NCBI GenBank assembly: GCA_945919165.1
Contig: CAMEIZ010000033.1
Span: forward strand, 1-13,764
Direction: 5' to 3'
Source of the DNA: an uncultured Traorella sp.
GTDB lineage: Bacteria; Bacillota_I; Bacilli_A; Erysipelotrichales; Erysipelotrichaceae
Length of the DNA: 13,764 bases
A model generated the notes under the pieces. That model worked only from the letters and a program-made list of their open reading frames with translations, did no database searches and was not told the origin of the DNA. Position numbers and translations under genes: made by a program. Of this stretch, positions 6,311-13,463 are shown piece after piece (the stretch's first letter is position 1; each line of letters starts with the position of its first letter).

Positions 6311-7729
6311 ATGAAATTTCCGGATAATTTTTTATGGGGTGGAGCAATTGCTTCTGCTCAGGCAGAAGGTGCTTTTGATGCAGATGGCAGAGGCTTAAGT
6401 GTATATGATCTGATGCCATGTGGAAAAAATCGTGTTCAGTCATTTTTAAATGGAGAATACAAAGAGAAAAACCTTATTTATCCAAATCGTCAGGGAATTG
6501 ATTTTTATCATCGCTATAAGGAAGATATTAAATTACTTGCAGAAATGGGCTTTAAGGCATTTCGTTTTTCAATCAGCTGGTCAAGAATCTTTCCAAAAGG
6601 CATAGAAGAAAAGCCAAATGAAGCAGGCTTGAAATTTTATGAGAATGTAATTGATGAATGTTTGAAATATAAAATTGAACCGGTTATTACGATATTACAC
6701 TATGATATTCCTTTATATTTGGTGGAGAAATATAATGGTTTTGAAAGCAGAGAACTGGTAGATCTGTTTGAACGTTATGCTATTACATTATTTGAACGAT
6801 TCCATGATAAGGTACATTATTGGATGACAATCAATGAAATTAATATTATGCGCTATTCACCATTAGATGCTGGAATCAAGGATAGTGGCAAAAATGAATT
6901 GCAGACAATCTTTCAAGCCGCACATCATCAATTTTTGGCTTCTGCAAAAGCGGTAATAGCCCATAATCGTATTTGTAAGAATTCAAAAATCGGTATGATG
7001 CTGGGGTATGAGCCTGCCTATCCAAAAACCTGTCATCCGGATGATATTTTACTGGCAGAGAAGTCTGAAAATGAATTGTTATTTTTTAGTGATGTCATGG
7101 TGCTTGGTTATTATCCTGAAACAATGAAGCATTATTTCAAAAATCATCAGATTGAAATTCACATGGAAAAAGGCGATGAAGATATCCTGAAAAAAGGAAA
7201 AGTTGATTATATGGCATTGAGTTATTACTCAAGTGCTGTTTGCAGCAGCGATCCAGACGATCAAAAGAATGTTAAAAGAGGAAATATTATCTATGGAATT
7301 GATAATCCCTATTTAACGACTACAGATTGGGGATGGACGATTGATTCGAAAGGATTGCAGATTTCATTATTAAGGCTATATCATCGCTATCATAAACCAT
7401 TATTTATCGTAGAATGTGGAATTGGTATGCATGAAACAAAAAAAGAGGATATGATTGAGGATAATTATCGTATTGAGTATTTCAAAGAACACCTGATTCA
7501 GGTACAAGAAGCTATGGATTTGGGCGTTGAGGTAATGGGCTTTTTAGCGTGGTCTCCAATGGATATGCCAAGTGCAGCGAGTGGAGAACAGGAAAAACGA
7601 TATGGATTTATTTATGTAGATGCGAATAATCAATTACAGGGAAGTTATGATAGATCACCAAAAAAGAGCTTTTACTGGTATCAAAAGGTGATTCAGACAA
7701 AAGGGGAATGTTTGACAGACAACAATTAG
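6311..7729 (+). CDS. Glycoside hydrolase family 1, 6-phospho-beta-glucosidase
   Basis: Hydrolyses phosphorylated beta-glucosides (such as cellobiose-6-P or arbutin-6-P type substrates) after PTS uptake; cytoplasmic, retaining mechanism. The 472-residue protein starts KFPDNFLWGGA, the GH1 signature. It has HYD at 130-132, the acid/base E176 in TINEIN, and the nucleophile E368 in IVECGIG. Phosphate-loop residues S424, K429 and Y431 lie in SGEQEKRYGFIYVD, which separates phospho-glucosidases from plain beta-glucosidases. Unusual points: the nucleophile motif reads E-C-G where the family nearly always has E-N-G, and W-G-C-I-D is W-S-P-M-D here. ATG at 6311 is chosen because AGGGAG (6298-6303) lies 7 bases upstream; ATG at 6305, two codons earlier, is also possible. 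The substrate is inferred from the family. Confidence 0.88.
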   Translation: MKFPDNFLWGGAIASAQAEGAFDADGRGLSVYDLMPCGKNRVQSFLNGEYKEKNLIYPNRQGIDFYHRYKEDIKLLAEMGFKAFRFSISWSRIFPKGIEEKPNEAGLKFYENVIDECLKYKIEPVITILHYDIPLYLVEKYNGFESRELVDLFERYAITLFERFHDKVHYWMTINEINIMRYSPLDAGIKDSGKNELQTIFQAAHHQFLASAKAVIAHNRICKNSKIGMMLGYEPAYPKTCHPDDILLAEKSENELLFFSDVMVLGYYPETMKHYFKNHQIEIHMEKGDEDILKKGKVDYMALSYYSSAVCSSDPDDQKNVKRGNIIYGIDNPYLTTTDWGWTIDSKGLQISLLRLYHRYHKPLFIVECGIGMHETKKEDMIEDNYRIEYFKEHLIQVQEAMDLGVEVMGFLAWSPMDMPSAASGEQEKRYGFIYVDANNQLQGSYDRSPKKSFYWYQKVIQTKGECLTDNN

Positions 7730-7748
7730 TTAAAAAAAGGAATCAATC

Positions 7749-8188
7749 ATGATTAATCTTTGAAAAATCACTGAAGATAATTTTGATATCATCATACAGA
7801 TGAACGGCCCAAGGAAGAAAATTTTGTTGCATCTAATGCTGTTTCTCTTGCTCAGGCATGGTTATATCGAGATGATGGGGATGTGTTTTTGTTTGCTGTC
7901 TATGATGACGATATCCCTGTTGGCTTTATGCTGTTGGAGGAAGACATGGATGAAGATCGTTTAGATCTTTGGCGTATTATGCTTGCCGTGGAACATGAAG
8001 GTAAAGGTTATGGCACGGCAGCTGTAAAACTGATGATTCAGTACGCAAAAGAATCTGGACGCTATAAGCACATTTACTTGCTTTGCGGACATAAAAATCA
8101 CCGAGCTAGACATATTTATGATAAACTGGGTTTTCAGCCCACAGGAAAGATCTGTTACGGTGATGTTCAGATGAAATTGGATTTATAA
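7749..8188 (+). pseudogene. Broken GNAT-family N-acetyltransferase gene
   Basis: An acetyltransferase gene of about 146 codons with two lesions. From ATG 7749, with AAAGGA 7 bases upstream and 19 bases after the GH1 stop, the frame reads MINL, then TGA (7761-7763), then KITEDNFDIIIQM. A one-base deletion near 7804-7805 then shifts the frame, after which RPKEENFVASNAVSLAQAW continues into an intact C-terminal part. That part (an open frame from 7883 could give 101 residues) has the GNAT acetyl-CoA loop EGKGYG (RMLAVEHEGKGYGTAA-like, near 7998-8030) and the final HIYDKLGFQPTG motif. The lost N-terminal arm makes activity unlikely. A TGA to AGA or CGA change and one restored base would repair it; sequencing error is the alternative explanation. 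The substrate is unknown. Confidence 0.75.
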
Positions 8189-8193
8189 ATAAC

Positions 8194-8230
8194 AAAGAGT
8201 CAATGCAAATTGTAAGGATTGACTCTTTTT
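8194..8230. terminator. Terminator between the GNAT pseudogene and the regulator gene
   Basis: An 11-bp perfect stem, AAAGAGTCAAT (8194-8204) with ATTGACTCTTT (8218-8228), encloses a 13-base loop and is followed by TT. It starts 6 bases after the pseudogene stop. The converging regulator gene ends 39 bases away, and reading left the stem is followed by a weak TTTGTTATTT, so it may serve both directions. Confidence 0.7.
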
Positions 8231-8268
8231 ATCATATTTTTTGGGAATGATACGGAATGCAGATTTTT

Positions 8269-10743
8269 TTAAATACTCATATATAAGAAAATTTCAGTAA
8301 TATAGGCAAATTCATCACTTGGTATCTTGATACCGAAGGTTTCTTCAACTTCTTTAAAATTCTTTTCGATCATGTGAAATTTTTGACTGTTTTCATTTAG
8401 GAAATTTGTCAGTTTCGGATACTGCAAAGGCTCCTTTCGAATAACTCTTTCCAGCATATGAACACAATGACAGACAAATTTTACGGTGAGTTCTTCAGTA
8501 ATGGGTGTTTTGAATATAAGACAAATCTGTTCCATGATTTTCATTAGACTGTCAACGGCTTTTTTAGAATCAATAAATGAAACAGTAGTACTGATAAATT
8601 GATTGGTCAGTTTATCAATAAATGTTGATTCTTTACTGACAGAATTATTATTATCATTCATTCGATGCTCAAAATGCTGATGAATCTGGTTAATAGAAAA
8701 ATGCTGATTGATAAGTTCAATCACTTCCATGATTCTTGTCAGTGATAAGGGTGTAATGGTTCGACATGGAATATTTTCATTAATTCTAAGATAATCAGAA
8801 ATGCTGAGCAGCGGTTCATAATCAGTCAAGATGATGATTCCTGCGCCTTGATCGAGGTCATGTGCTTTAATGGAAGCATATTCTAAAAGATCATTAAATT
8901 GTAATTCTGAGCGATAATCAATAGCGGCAATTTTTATATCTGAAGAAGTAATATGGAGAATATGCTGCATCATGCTGGAAGCAATAGCATCTCCATGACT
9001 GATAAGAAGAATGCTTGGCTTTGCTGAATCGGACCAGCTTTTAGCGGCAGCAAGATAAAGAGCAATAAAGTCAATTTCTTTTCTGGATATGGAACAGTTA
9101 TATTGTGTTTCTATCGCTTGGATGATGTTTTTGGCACAAAGATAATCCTGAGGATAAAGACGCTCAGCAATAGAAGCATAATCAGCAATTGGTGTATAGA
9201 TACCGGTTTCAATTCGTTTGATGAGATTTGTTATATGCAGTAATAAACCATAATAAGAAGAAACATGATGAGTAAAATCTTCTAAAATATCAGCAGATTG
9301 AATCGATTGTTGAAATAATCGAAGGACCATAGGATGAATTGCTGATTCCAAAGCATTTAGTTGAGCATTTCCGCAGTTTTTAACACAAATAATGATATCT
9401 GAAATATAGCTTTGCATATTATCAACCGTTTCAATATCAGTATTGAATTCATTGACAAATTGATTCATTCGTTGAAGCCCATACATAACGGAAGCATTTT
9501 GAAAATAATGTATCGTTTCGCTGGTTCCGTTTGCGTCAATTAAAATATAATCATCTTTCAGCATTGAAAGGATACGATTGACTCGATATTCATTTAGTTC
9601 ATCAGTCTTTGATTGAACAATTTCCAAAGAAAGATGTTGAAATCCAATAGCCAGTACATTCAGCTGATTCATCTGTGCATCCAGATAAGCTTTTGAACAA
9701 GCCAATTTGATTTCATTTTTCATTTCGGTGAGATTTTCCTGATAAGATTTGACAGCAAAACAAGAAAGAATATCCTTGTGAAAGCGAATCGGGTATTGAG
9801 TCTGCATGGCTTCCTGTGCAAAAAAGTATAAGATCCACTCTATTTTTTCATTAAGACTTCTTGAATCAATATTGGGAAGTGTGATATGAATTGGCAAGTA
9901 TTTTGCAATGGAATAAATAGCGGGATTTTGCGTATCAAGAATTGTTGAAGCGGCAATGATCATGCAGTTAAAAGGACGAGGAATAGATTCACCAACGCGT
10001 GTATAGGTGTTCTTTTCAGTTAATTCGATTAATAAATCAACAAAATTCTGATGCAGGGATTGGATGTTATCTAAAAAAATCACCCCTTCGTGACATTCTT
10101 CTATTACTCCCTTTCGAATTTTGTCACCGGCAAATCCCTTTGAAGCACCAAACAGATGAAGATTAAAATTACTGTGTGGTTCATCAAAGTTTTTACAGTC
10201 AACGCGAATGATTTTTGAATCATTTAACTTATACCCATGTTTAATAGCATAATCCAGCATATAAAGAGCAAATTTCCATTTACCGACACCAGCTTTTCCC
10301 AAAAGTAAAGTATGAATACCAGAAGGGGGATAGGCTATGGCTGACTTAGCTTTCGACACTTGAATAGATAAAGAGTCTTTTGCGCCAATCATCAGATCAA
10401 TTGTGTCACTTGTAGGGGCTTGTTCAAGTGTTTTTTGTGAGTGTACAGGATGAAGAAAACTGCTTAATACTTCACCTTTGGCAATCAGAGTAGGTAAATA
10501 ATTGACTGAAAAAGCTTTTGTCAGTTCTTCACATGAATGAAATAAAACAGGTCGTTCTTGAATCTTGATCAGTTTTCCTTCTTTCCATAAACTATTTAAA
10601 TCTTTACTGACATTAGCACGGTCTAAATGTAATTCTTGCGAAATAACCAAAGCATCGACACCACTGTGGTCCAATTTGCCACTTTGAATCGTTTCTTTTG
10701 TAATTTGTTTAACATATTGTTCAATTCTTTCTTTCCGATTCAT
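8269..10743 (-). CDS. LevR-like PTS-controlled transcriptional activator with degenerate AAA+ domain
   Basis: An 824-residue regulator of the LevR/ManR class, probably controlling the divergent PTS operon. Order of domains: N-terminal helix-turn-helix (about 1-60); AAA+ sigma-54-interaction-like domain (about 115-330); PRD1 (about 460-570) with His470; an EIIA-mannose-like domain (about 575-690) with the phospho-histidine pattern LLISHGDA (His583); and PRD2 (about 705-824) with FVCHCVHMLER (His759), matching LevR's regulatory His. Odd points are all in the AAA+ part: Walker A reads GKAGVGKW, with Trp156 where Ser/Thr is expected; Walker B reads FLDNI, Glu replaced by Asn226; the GAFTGA loop that contacts sigma-54 is GFAGD (203-207), one residue short. 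In PRD1 the second His position reads FIALYL, with Tyr. ATG at 10743 has GGAGG close upstream. Phosphorylation control is family knowledge; sigma-54 independence is inference. Confidence 0.85.
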   Translation of the reverse strand: MNRKERIEQYVKQITKETIQSGKLDHSGVDALVISQELHLDRANVSKDLNSLWKEGKLIKIQERPVLFHSCEELTKAFSVNYLPTLIAKGEVLSSFLHPVHSQKTLEQAPTSDTIDLMIGAKDSLSIQVSKAKSAIAYPPSGIHTLLLGKAGVGKWKFALYMLDYAIKHGYKLNDSKIIRVDCKNFDEPHSNFNLHLFGASKGFAGDKIRKGVIEECHEGVIFLDNIQSLHQNFVDLLIELTEKNTYTRVGESIPRPFNCMIIAASTILDTQNPAIYSIAKYLPIHITLPNIDSRSLNEKIEWILYFFAQEAMQTQYPIRFHKDILSCFAVKSYQENLTEMKNEIKLACSKAYLDAQMNQLNVLAIGFQHLSLEIVQSKTDELNEYRVNRILSMLKDDYILIDANGTSETIHYFQNASVMYGLQRMNQFVNEFNTDIETVDNMQSYISDIIICVKNCGNAQLNALESAIHPMVLRLFQQSIQSADILEDFTHHVSSYYGLLLHITNLIKRIETGIYTPIADYASIAERLYPQDYLCAKNIIQAIETQYNCSISRKEIDFIALYLAAAKSWSDSAKPSILLISHGDAIASSMMQHILHITSSDIKIAAIDYRSELQFNDLLEYASIKAHDLDQGAGIIILTDYEPLLSISDYLRINENIPCRTITPLSLTRIMEVIELINQHFSINQIHQHFEHRMNDNNNSVSKESTFIDKLTNQFISTTVSFIDSKKAVDSLMKIMEQICLIFKTPITEELTVKFVCHCVHMLERVIRKEPLQYPKLTNFLNENSQKFHMIEKNFKEVEETFGIKIPSDEFAYITEIFLYMSI

Positions 10744-10780
10744 ACTTCCTCCAAATAATGAGTCTTTCTGACACTTTTAG

Positions 10781-10868
10781 TGTGTTAAAAATAACACAAT
10801 AAAATAATTATAGAAATTTATGTGTAAATTATAACACACAATAGAGTGTTTTTAATGTAATTGTGTTA
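10781..10868. promoter_or_regulatory. Three-copy TGTGTTA operator array, about 40-bp period
   Basis: Site 1 (10781-10798) is a perfect palindrome, TGTGTTA, AAAA, TAACACA. Site 2 (10821-10838), TGTGTAAATTATAACACA, is the same length with one mismatched pair. Site 3 (10862-10868) is the left half only. Starts are 40 and 41 bases apart, about four helical turns, so proteins on all three would lie on one DNA face. Centres fall roughly 180, 140 and 100 bases before the predicted PTS start. They are likely binding sites of the neighbouring regulator. Confidence 0.6.
10828..10836 (-). promoter_or_regulatory. Predicted extended -10 of the regulator gene, inside operator site 2
   Basis: On the minus strand TGTTATAAT (10836-10828) is a perfect -10 with a TGn extension. 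No good -35 is seen. It lies wholly within operator site 2, so the regulator could repress its own synthesis. The start would be near 10821, leaving a leader of about 77 bases. A second TATAAT occurs at 10812-10807. Confidence 0.5.
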
Positions 10869-10935
10869 AAAAAAGGATGAATCATGTTGAAAAACAAGAA
10901 CACACATTACAATCAAGAATAGATGAAAGCGGAAT

Positions 10936-10964
10936 TTGACGCTCTAAAAAGTATCTGATAATCT
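10936..10964 (+). promoter_or_regulatory. Predicted sigma-A-type promoter of the PTS operon
   Basis: TTGACG (10936-10941) and TAATCT (10959-10964) are separated by 17 bases, with TG one base before the -10 (10956-10957). The -35 is near perfect and the -10 is weak, typical of an activator-dependent promoter. The start near 10971 leaves a leader of about 18 bases that is almost all ribosome site. No GG-N10-GC sigma-54 pattern occurs in 10744-10988. Confidence 0.5.
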
Positions 10965-10988
10965 ATAAATCAGGAAAGGAGTGAAGCG

Positions 10989-11405
10989 ATGAAAGTTCTG
11001 TTATTATCACATGGACATTTAGCTGAAGAGGTAAAAAATACAGCGAAAATGATTATAGGAAAAATCGAAAATGTTGATTCATTACCTCTTGTTGAAGGAG
11101 CCAATATTAGTGATTATGAACAAAATGTTGCCTCACTCATTCATCAGGCAGAAGACATCCTCATCTTAGTTGATCTATTGGGGGGAACTCCATTTCTAAC
11201 ATGTGCAAAGCTTTATCATTCTTTGAATGACAGTGAAAAACGACACATTCGAATTATAACAGGAATGAATTTAGCGATGGTACTTGAGGTGATTAATAGT
11301 ATGGAAACTTCAACCCTGGATGAACTGTGTGATGCAGCACTGAGGTGCGGACGCACAGGAATCATTGATTTTGTGAAGAAAAGCGAAGGGAGGGAAAATG
11401 AATGA
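10989..11405 (+). CDS. PTS mannose-family EIIA component
   Basis: A 138-residue cytoplasmic phosphocarrier that accepts phosphate from HPr and passes it to the EIIB partner. The N-terminal LLLSHGHLAEE places the active His at position 8, as in EIIA of the mannose/fructose/sorbose family. The DLLGGTPF loop at 62-69 is the second family signature. Length matches single-domain EIIA proteins, so EIIA and EIIB are separate here, unlike E. coli ManX. ATG at 10989 has AGGAAAGGAG upstream. Its stop overlaps the next start by four bases (ATGA), tying translation to EIIB. It is the first gene of the operon behind the predicted promoter and operator array. The sugar is not determined. Confidence 0.9.
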   Translation: MKVLLLSHGHLAEEVKNTAKMIIGKIENVDSLPLVEGANISDYEQNVASLIHQAEDILILVDLLGGTPFLTCAKLYHSLNDSEKRHIRIITGMNLAMVLEVINSMETSTLDELCDAALRCGRTGIIDFVKKSEGRENE

Positions 11406-11872
11406 ATATTGTATTTCTGCGTGTAGATGAACGTCTGGCACACGGACAAGTGATTACAAGCTGGACAAGACAGCTTCAAGTAAAAAAGATTATTGTTGTT
11501 GATGATACTTTATCAAAAGACAGCTTCATGTGTGAAGTCATGAAGATGGCTGCTCCAACCGGTGTCAGTGTTGAAATATTATCCATTAATCAAACATTGG
11601 CAAGAGTACAAGAGGATGTGACAAATGAAAATGCCATGCTGTTGTTTAAGACAGTTGAACAGGCATATAAACTGTATCAGGCAGGTTACCCAATGAAGCG
11701 ATTAAATATTGGTAATATTGGAAGCGGTCCGGGAAGAAAAGGAATTACGAAAAGGGTATTTATGTCACCTCAGGAAATTGAGATGGCAAAAGAATTATCA
11801 AAATCAGGCGTATATGTTTATCTTCAGATGTTAAATTCGGAACCTGAAGTAGACATTCTTAAACAACTTTAA
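11402..11872 (+). CDS. PTS mannose-family EIIB component
   Basis: A 156-residue cytoplasmic phosphotransferase that takes phosphate from EIIA and hands it to the sugar crossing EIIC/EIID. It begins with the family signature RVDERLAHGQV, with the phosphorylated His at position 14; the usual form is RIDDRLIHGQV, so Ala13 replaces the common Ile. The rest is an alpha/beta fold with an IVVDD strand (32-36 region) and a GNIGSGPGR loop near residue 106, both standard. It overlaps the EIIA stop by 4 bases, with AGGGAGGG about 9 bases upstream. In LevR-type systems EIIB can phosphorylate the regulator's PRD2 His, which would link transport state to expression; that is family knowledge, not shown here. 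Confidence 0.9.
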   Translation: MNIVFLRVDERLAHGQVITSWTRQLQVKKIIVVDDTLSKDSFMCEVMKMAAPTGVSVEILSINQTLARVQEDVTNENAMLLFKTVEQAYKLYQAGYPMKRLNIGNIGSGPGRKGITKRVFMSPQEIEMAKELSKSGVYVYLQMLNSEPEVDILKQL

Positions 11873-11896
11873 TGATTAAAAAAGGAGGGGATTAAA

Positions 11897-12640
11897 TTGT
11901 TAGGATACGCAATCGTAATTGGTTTATTGTGTTGGTTAGTCAGTTCAGCATTCCCAATGTGGCTGAGATGGTCTTGTTATTTTGGTGCACCATTGGTAGC
12001 TGGATTAGTATGTGGTGTGATGTTTGGCAATATTAGCTATGGTTTACAGGTAGGAGCAACCATTCAAATGGCTTATATTGGGTTATTGGCTGTTGGTGGA
12101 AGCTTGCCTAATGAAATGGCGATTGCCGGATATTTAGGTGTTGCCATGACAATGATTGCAGGCTTAGATGCTTCAACAGGCTTAGCAGTTGCTACTCCAT
12201 TAGGTTTATTAGGTGTATTATGTCAGAGTGCTAAAATGTCACTGAACCCAATCTGGGTACACAAAGCTGATGAATATGCAGCACAGGGCAATATTCGCGG
12301 AATTAAAATTATGAACCTGTTTGCTTCACAGATATTCCCATTCATTACTTATTTTATTCCTGCATTCTTATGTGTATATTTAGGCGGAGCTTATTTTGAA
12401 AGCTTTATGAATGCCATTCCTCCGCAGATTACTTCAATTCTTCAGTTAATTGGACGTATGATGCCAGCGTTAGGTTTAGCTATGCTGATGCAGGTATTAA
12501 ATAAGAAAACAACAATTCCTTTCTTAATTTTTGGATTTGTTATGGCTGCTTATCTGGGTATGGATACAACTTCAATTGCATTAGTAGGATGCGGTTTAGC
12601 AATCCTGCACTTCTTCTACATGAAAAAGGAGAGTGAATAA
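11897..12640 (+). CDS. PTS mannose-family EIIC membrane component
   Basis: A 247-residue, highly hydrophobic protein with several membrane segments across its length, ending in a short charged KKESE tail. It forms the sugar channel together with EIID. Family features include the GAPLVAGLVCGVMFGN segment early on, followed by GLQVGATIQMAYIG, and P-rich loops such as IPPQITSIL in the middle. The start is TTG at 11897, not ATG: AGGAGGGG (11883-11890) is placed 6 bases before it, and no ATG sits close by in frame. It lies 24 bases after EIIB and overlaps the untranslated start of EIID. Length is normal for the family. The sugar is unknown. Confidence 0.88.
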   Translation: MLGYAIVIGLLCWLVSSAFPMWLRWSCYFGAPLVAGLVCGVMFGNISYGLQVGATIQMAYIGLLAVGGSLPNEMAIAGYLGVAMTMIAGLDASTGLAVATPLGLLGVLCQSAKMSLNPIWVHKADEYAAQGNIRGIKIMNLFASQIFPFITYFIPAFLCVYLGGAYFESFMNAIPPQITSILQLIGRMMPALGLAMLMQVLNKKTTIPFLIFGFVMAAYLGMDTTSIALVGCGLAILHFFYMKKESE

Positions 12641-12641
12641 T

Positions 12642-13460
12642 ATGGCTGAAACAAAAAAACTAACAAAACAAGAATTAACCAAAACTTGGTTCACATGGGT
12701 ATCCTGGGGACAAATCTGTTATAACTGGGAACGTTTGATGGGTCTTGGTTTTTGTCACACAATGACAACAGCAATTGAAAAATTATATGGTGATGACGAA
12801 GAAAAGAAACGTGATGCTCTGGTTCGTCATATGGCTTACTATAATACAGAAAATACATGGGGTGCTTTAGTTCCGGGTATTGTTTGCTCATTGGAAGAAG
12901 CAAGAGCGAATGGAGAAGATATTGATCCTGATGCTATCAGCAATATTAAGACAGCTTTAATGGGTCCTATTGCTGGAATTGGTGATACTGTTACACAATC
13001 ATTAGTGAAAGTCATTCTGCTGGGTATTGGTATTGATATGGCTTTAGCTGGAAACGCTTTAGGTCCGGTTCTATTCATTTTAGGATTCAGTGCTTATGCC
13101 TTGATTGTCAGCTATATCTGCTTCTTCCAGGGATATAAGTATGGTAAGAATTCGGTTGTTCAGATTTTAAGCGGTGGATTGGTTAAAAATATTACAGAAT
13201 CCTTAGGCGTTATCGGTATGATCGTATTGGGAGCATTGGTAGCTAAAAATATTGGTATTTCTTCTCCACTGGAATTTACATTTGGTCAGATGAGCGTAAA
13301 TGTTCAGGGAATTTTAGATTCCATTATGCCAAAGATGCTGCCAATGGCATTATTCCTCATTACTTATCAGTTGTTAAAGAAAGGAAAGAAACCAATGCAG
13401 GTGATGTTGTATTTGATGGCAGCTGCTGTCGTACTGTCACTGCTTGGCATACTGGCATAA
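12642..13460 (+). CDS. PTS mannose-family EIID component
   Basis: A 272-residue membrane component, working with EIIC to move the sugar. The N-terminal half is soluble: CYNWERLMGLGF (26-37) matches the NWERM-type motif, and SLEEARANGEDID (83-95) and IKTALMGPIAGIGD (102-115) are family signatures. The second half has about four hydrophobic segments from residue 122 on. ATG at 12642 is chosen because AAGGAG (12627-12632) lies 9 bases upstream; a GTG three codons earlier abuts that site. The start follows the EIIC stop by one base. The gene ends 3 bases before the next one. EIID is specific to the mannose family of PTS, confirming the class of the whole operon. Confidence 0.9.
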   Translation: MAETKKLTKQELTKTWFTWVSWGQICYNWERLMGLGFCHTMTTAIEKLYGDDEEKKRDALVRHMAYYNTENTWGALVPGIVCSLEEARANGEDIDPDAISNIKTALMGPIAGIGDTVTQSLVKVILLGIGIDMALAGNALGPVLFILGFSAYALIVSYICFFQGYKYGKNSVVQILSGGLVKNITESLGVIGMIVLGALVAKNIGISSPLEFTFGQMSVNVQGILDSIMPKMLPMALFLITYQLLKKGKKPMQVMLYLMAAAVVLSLLGILA

Positions 13461-13463
13461 ATT

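Noticed and set aside
10931..10942. GG and GC pair resembling a -24/-12 sigma-54 promoter
   Set aside because: Spacing is 8 bases between GG and GC instead of 10, and flanking bases do not match TGGCAC or TTGC.
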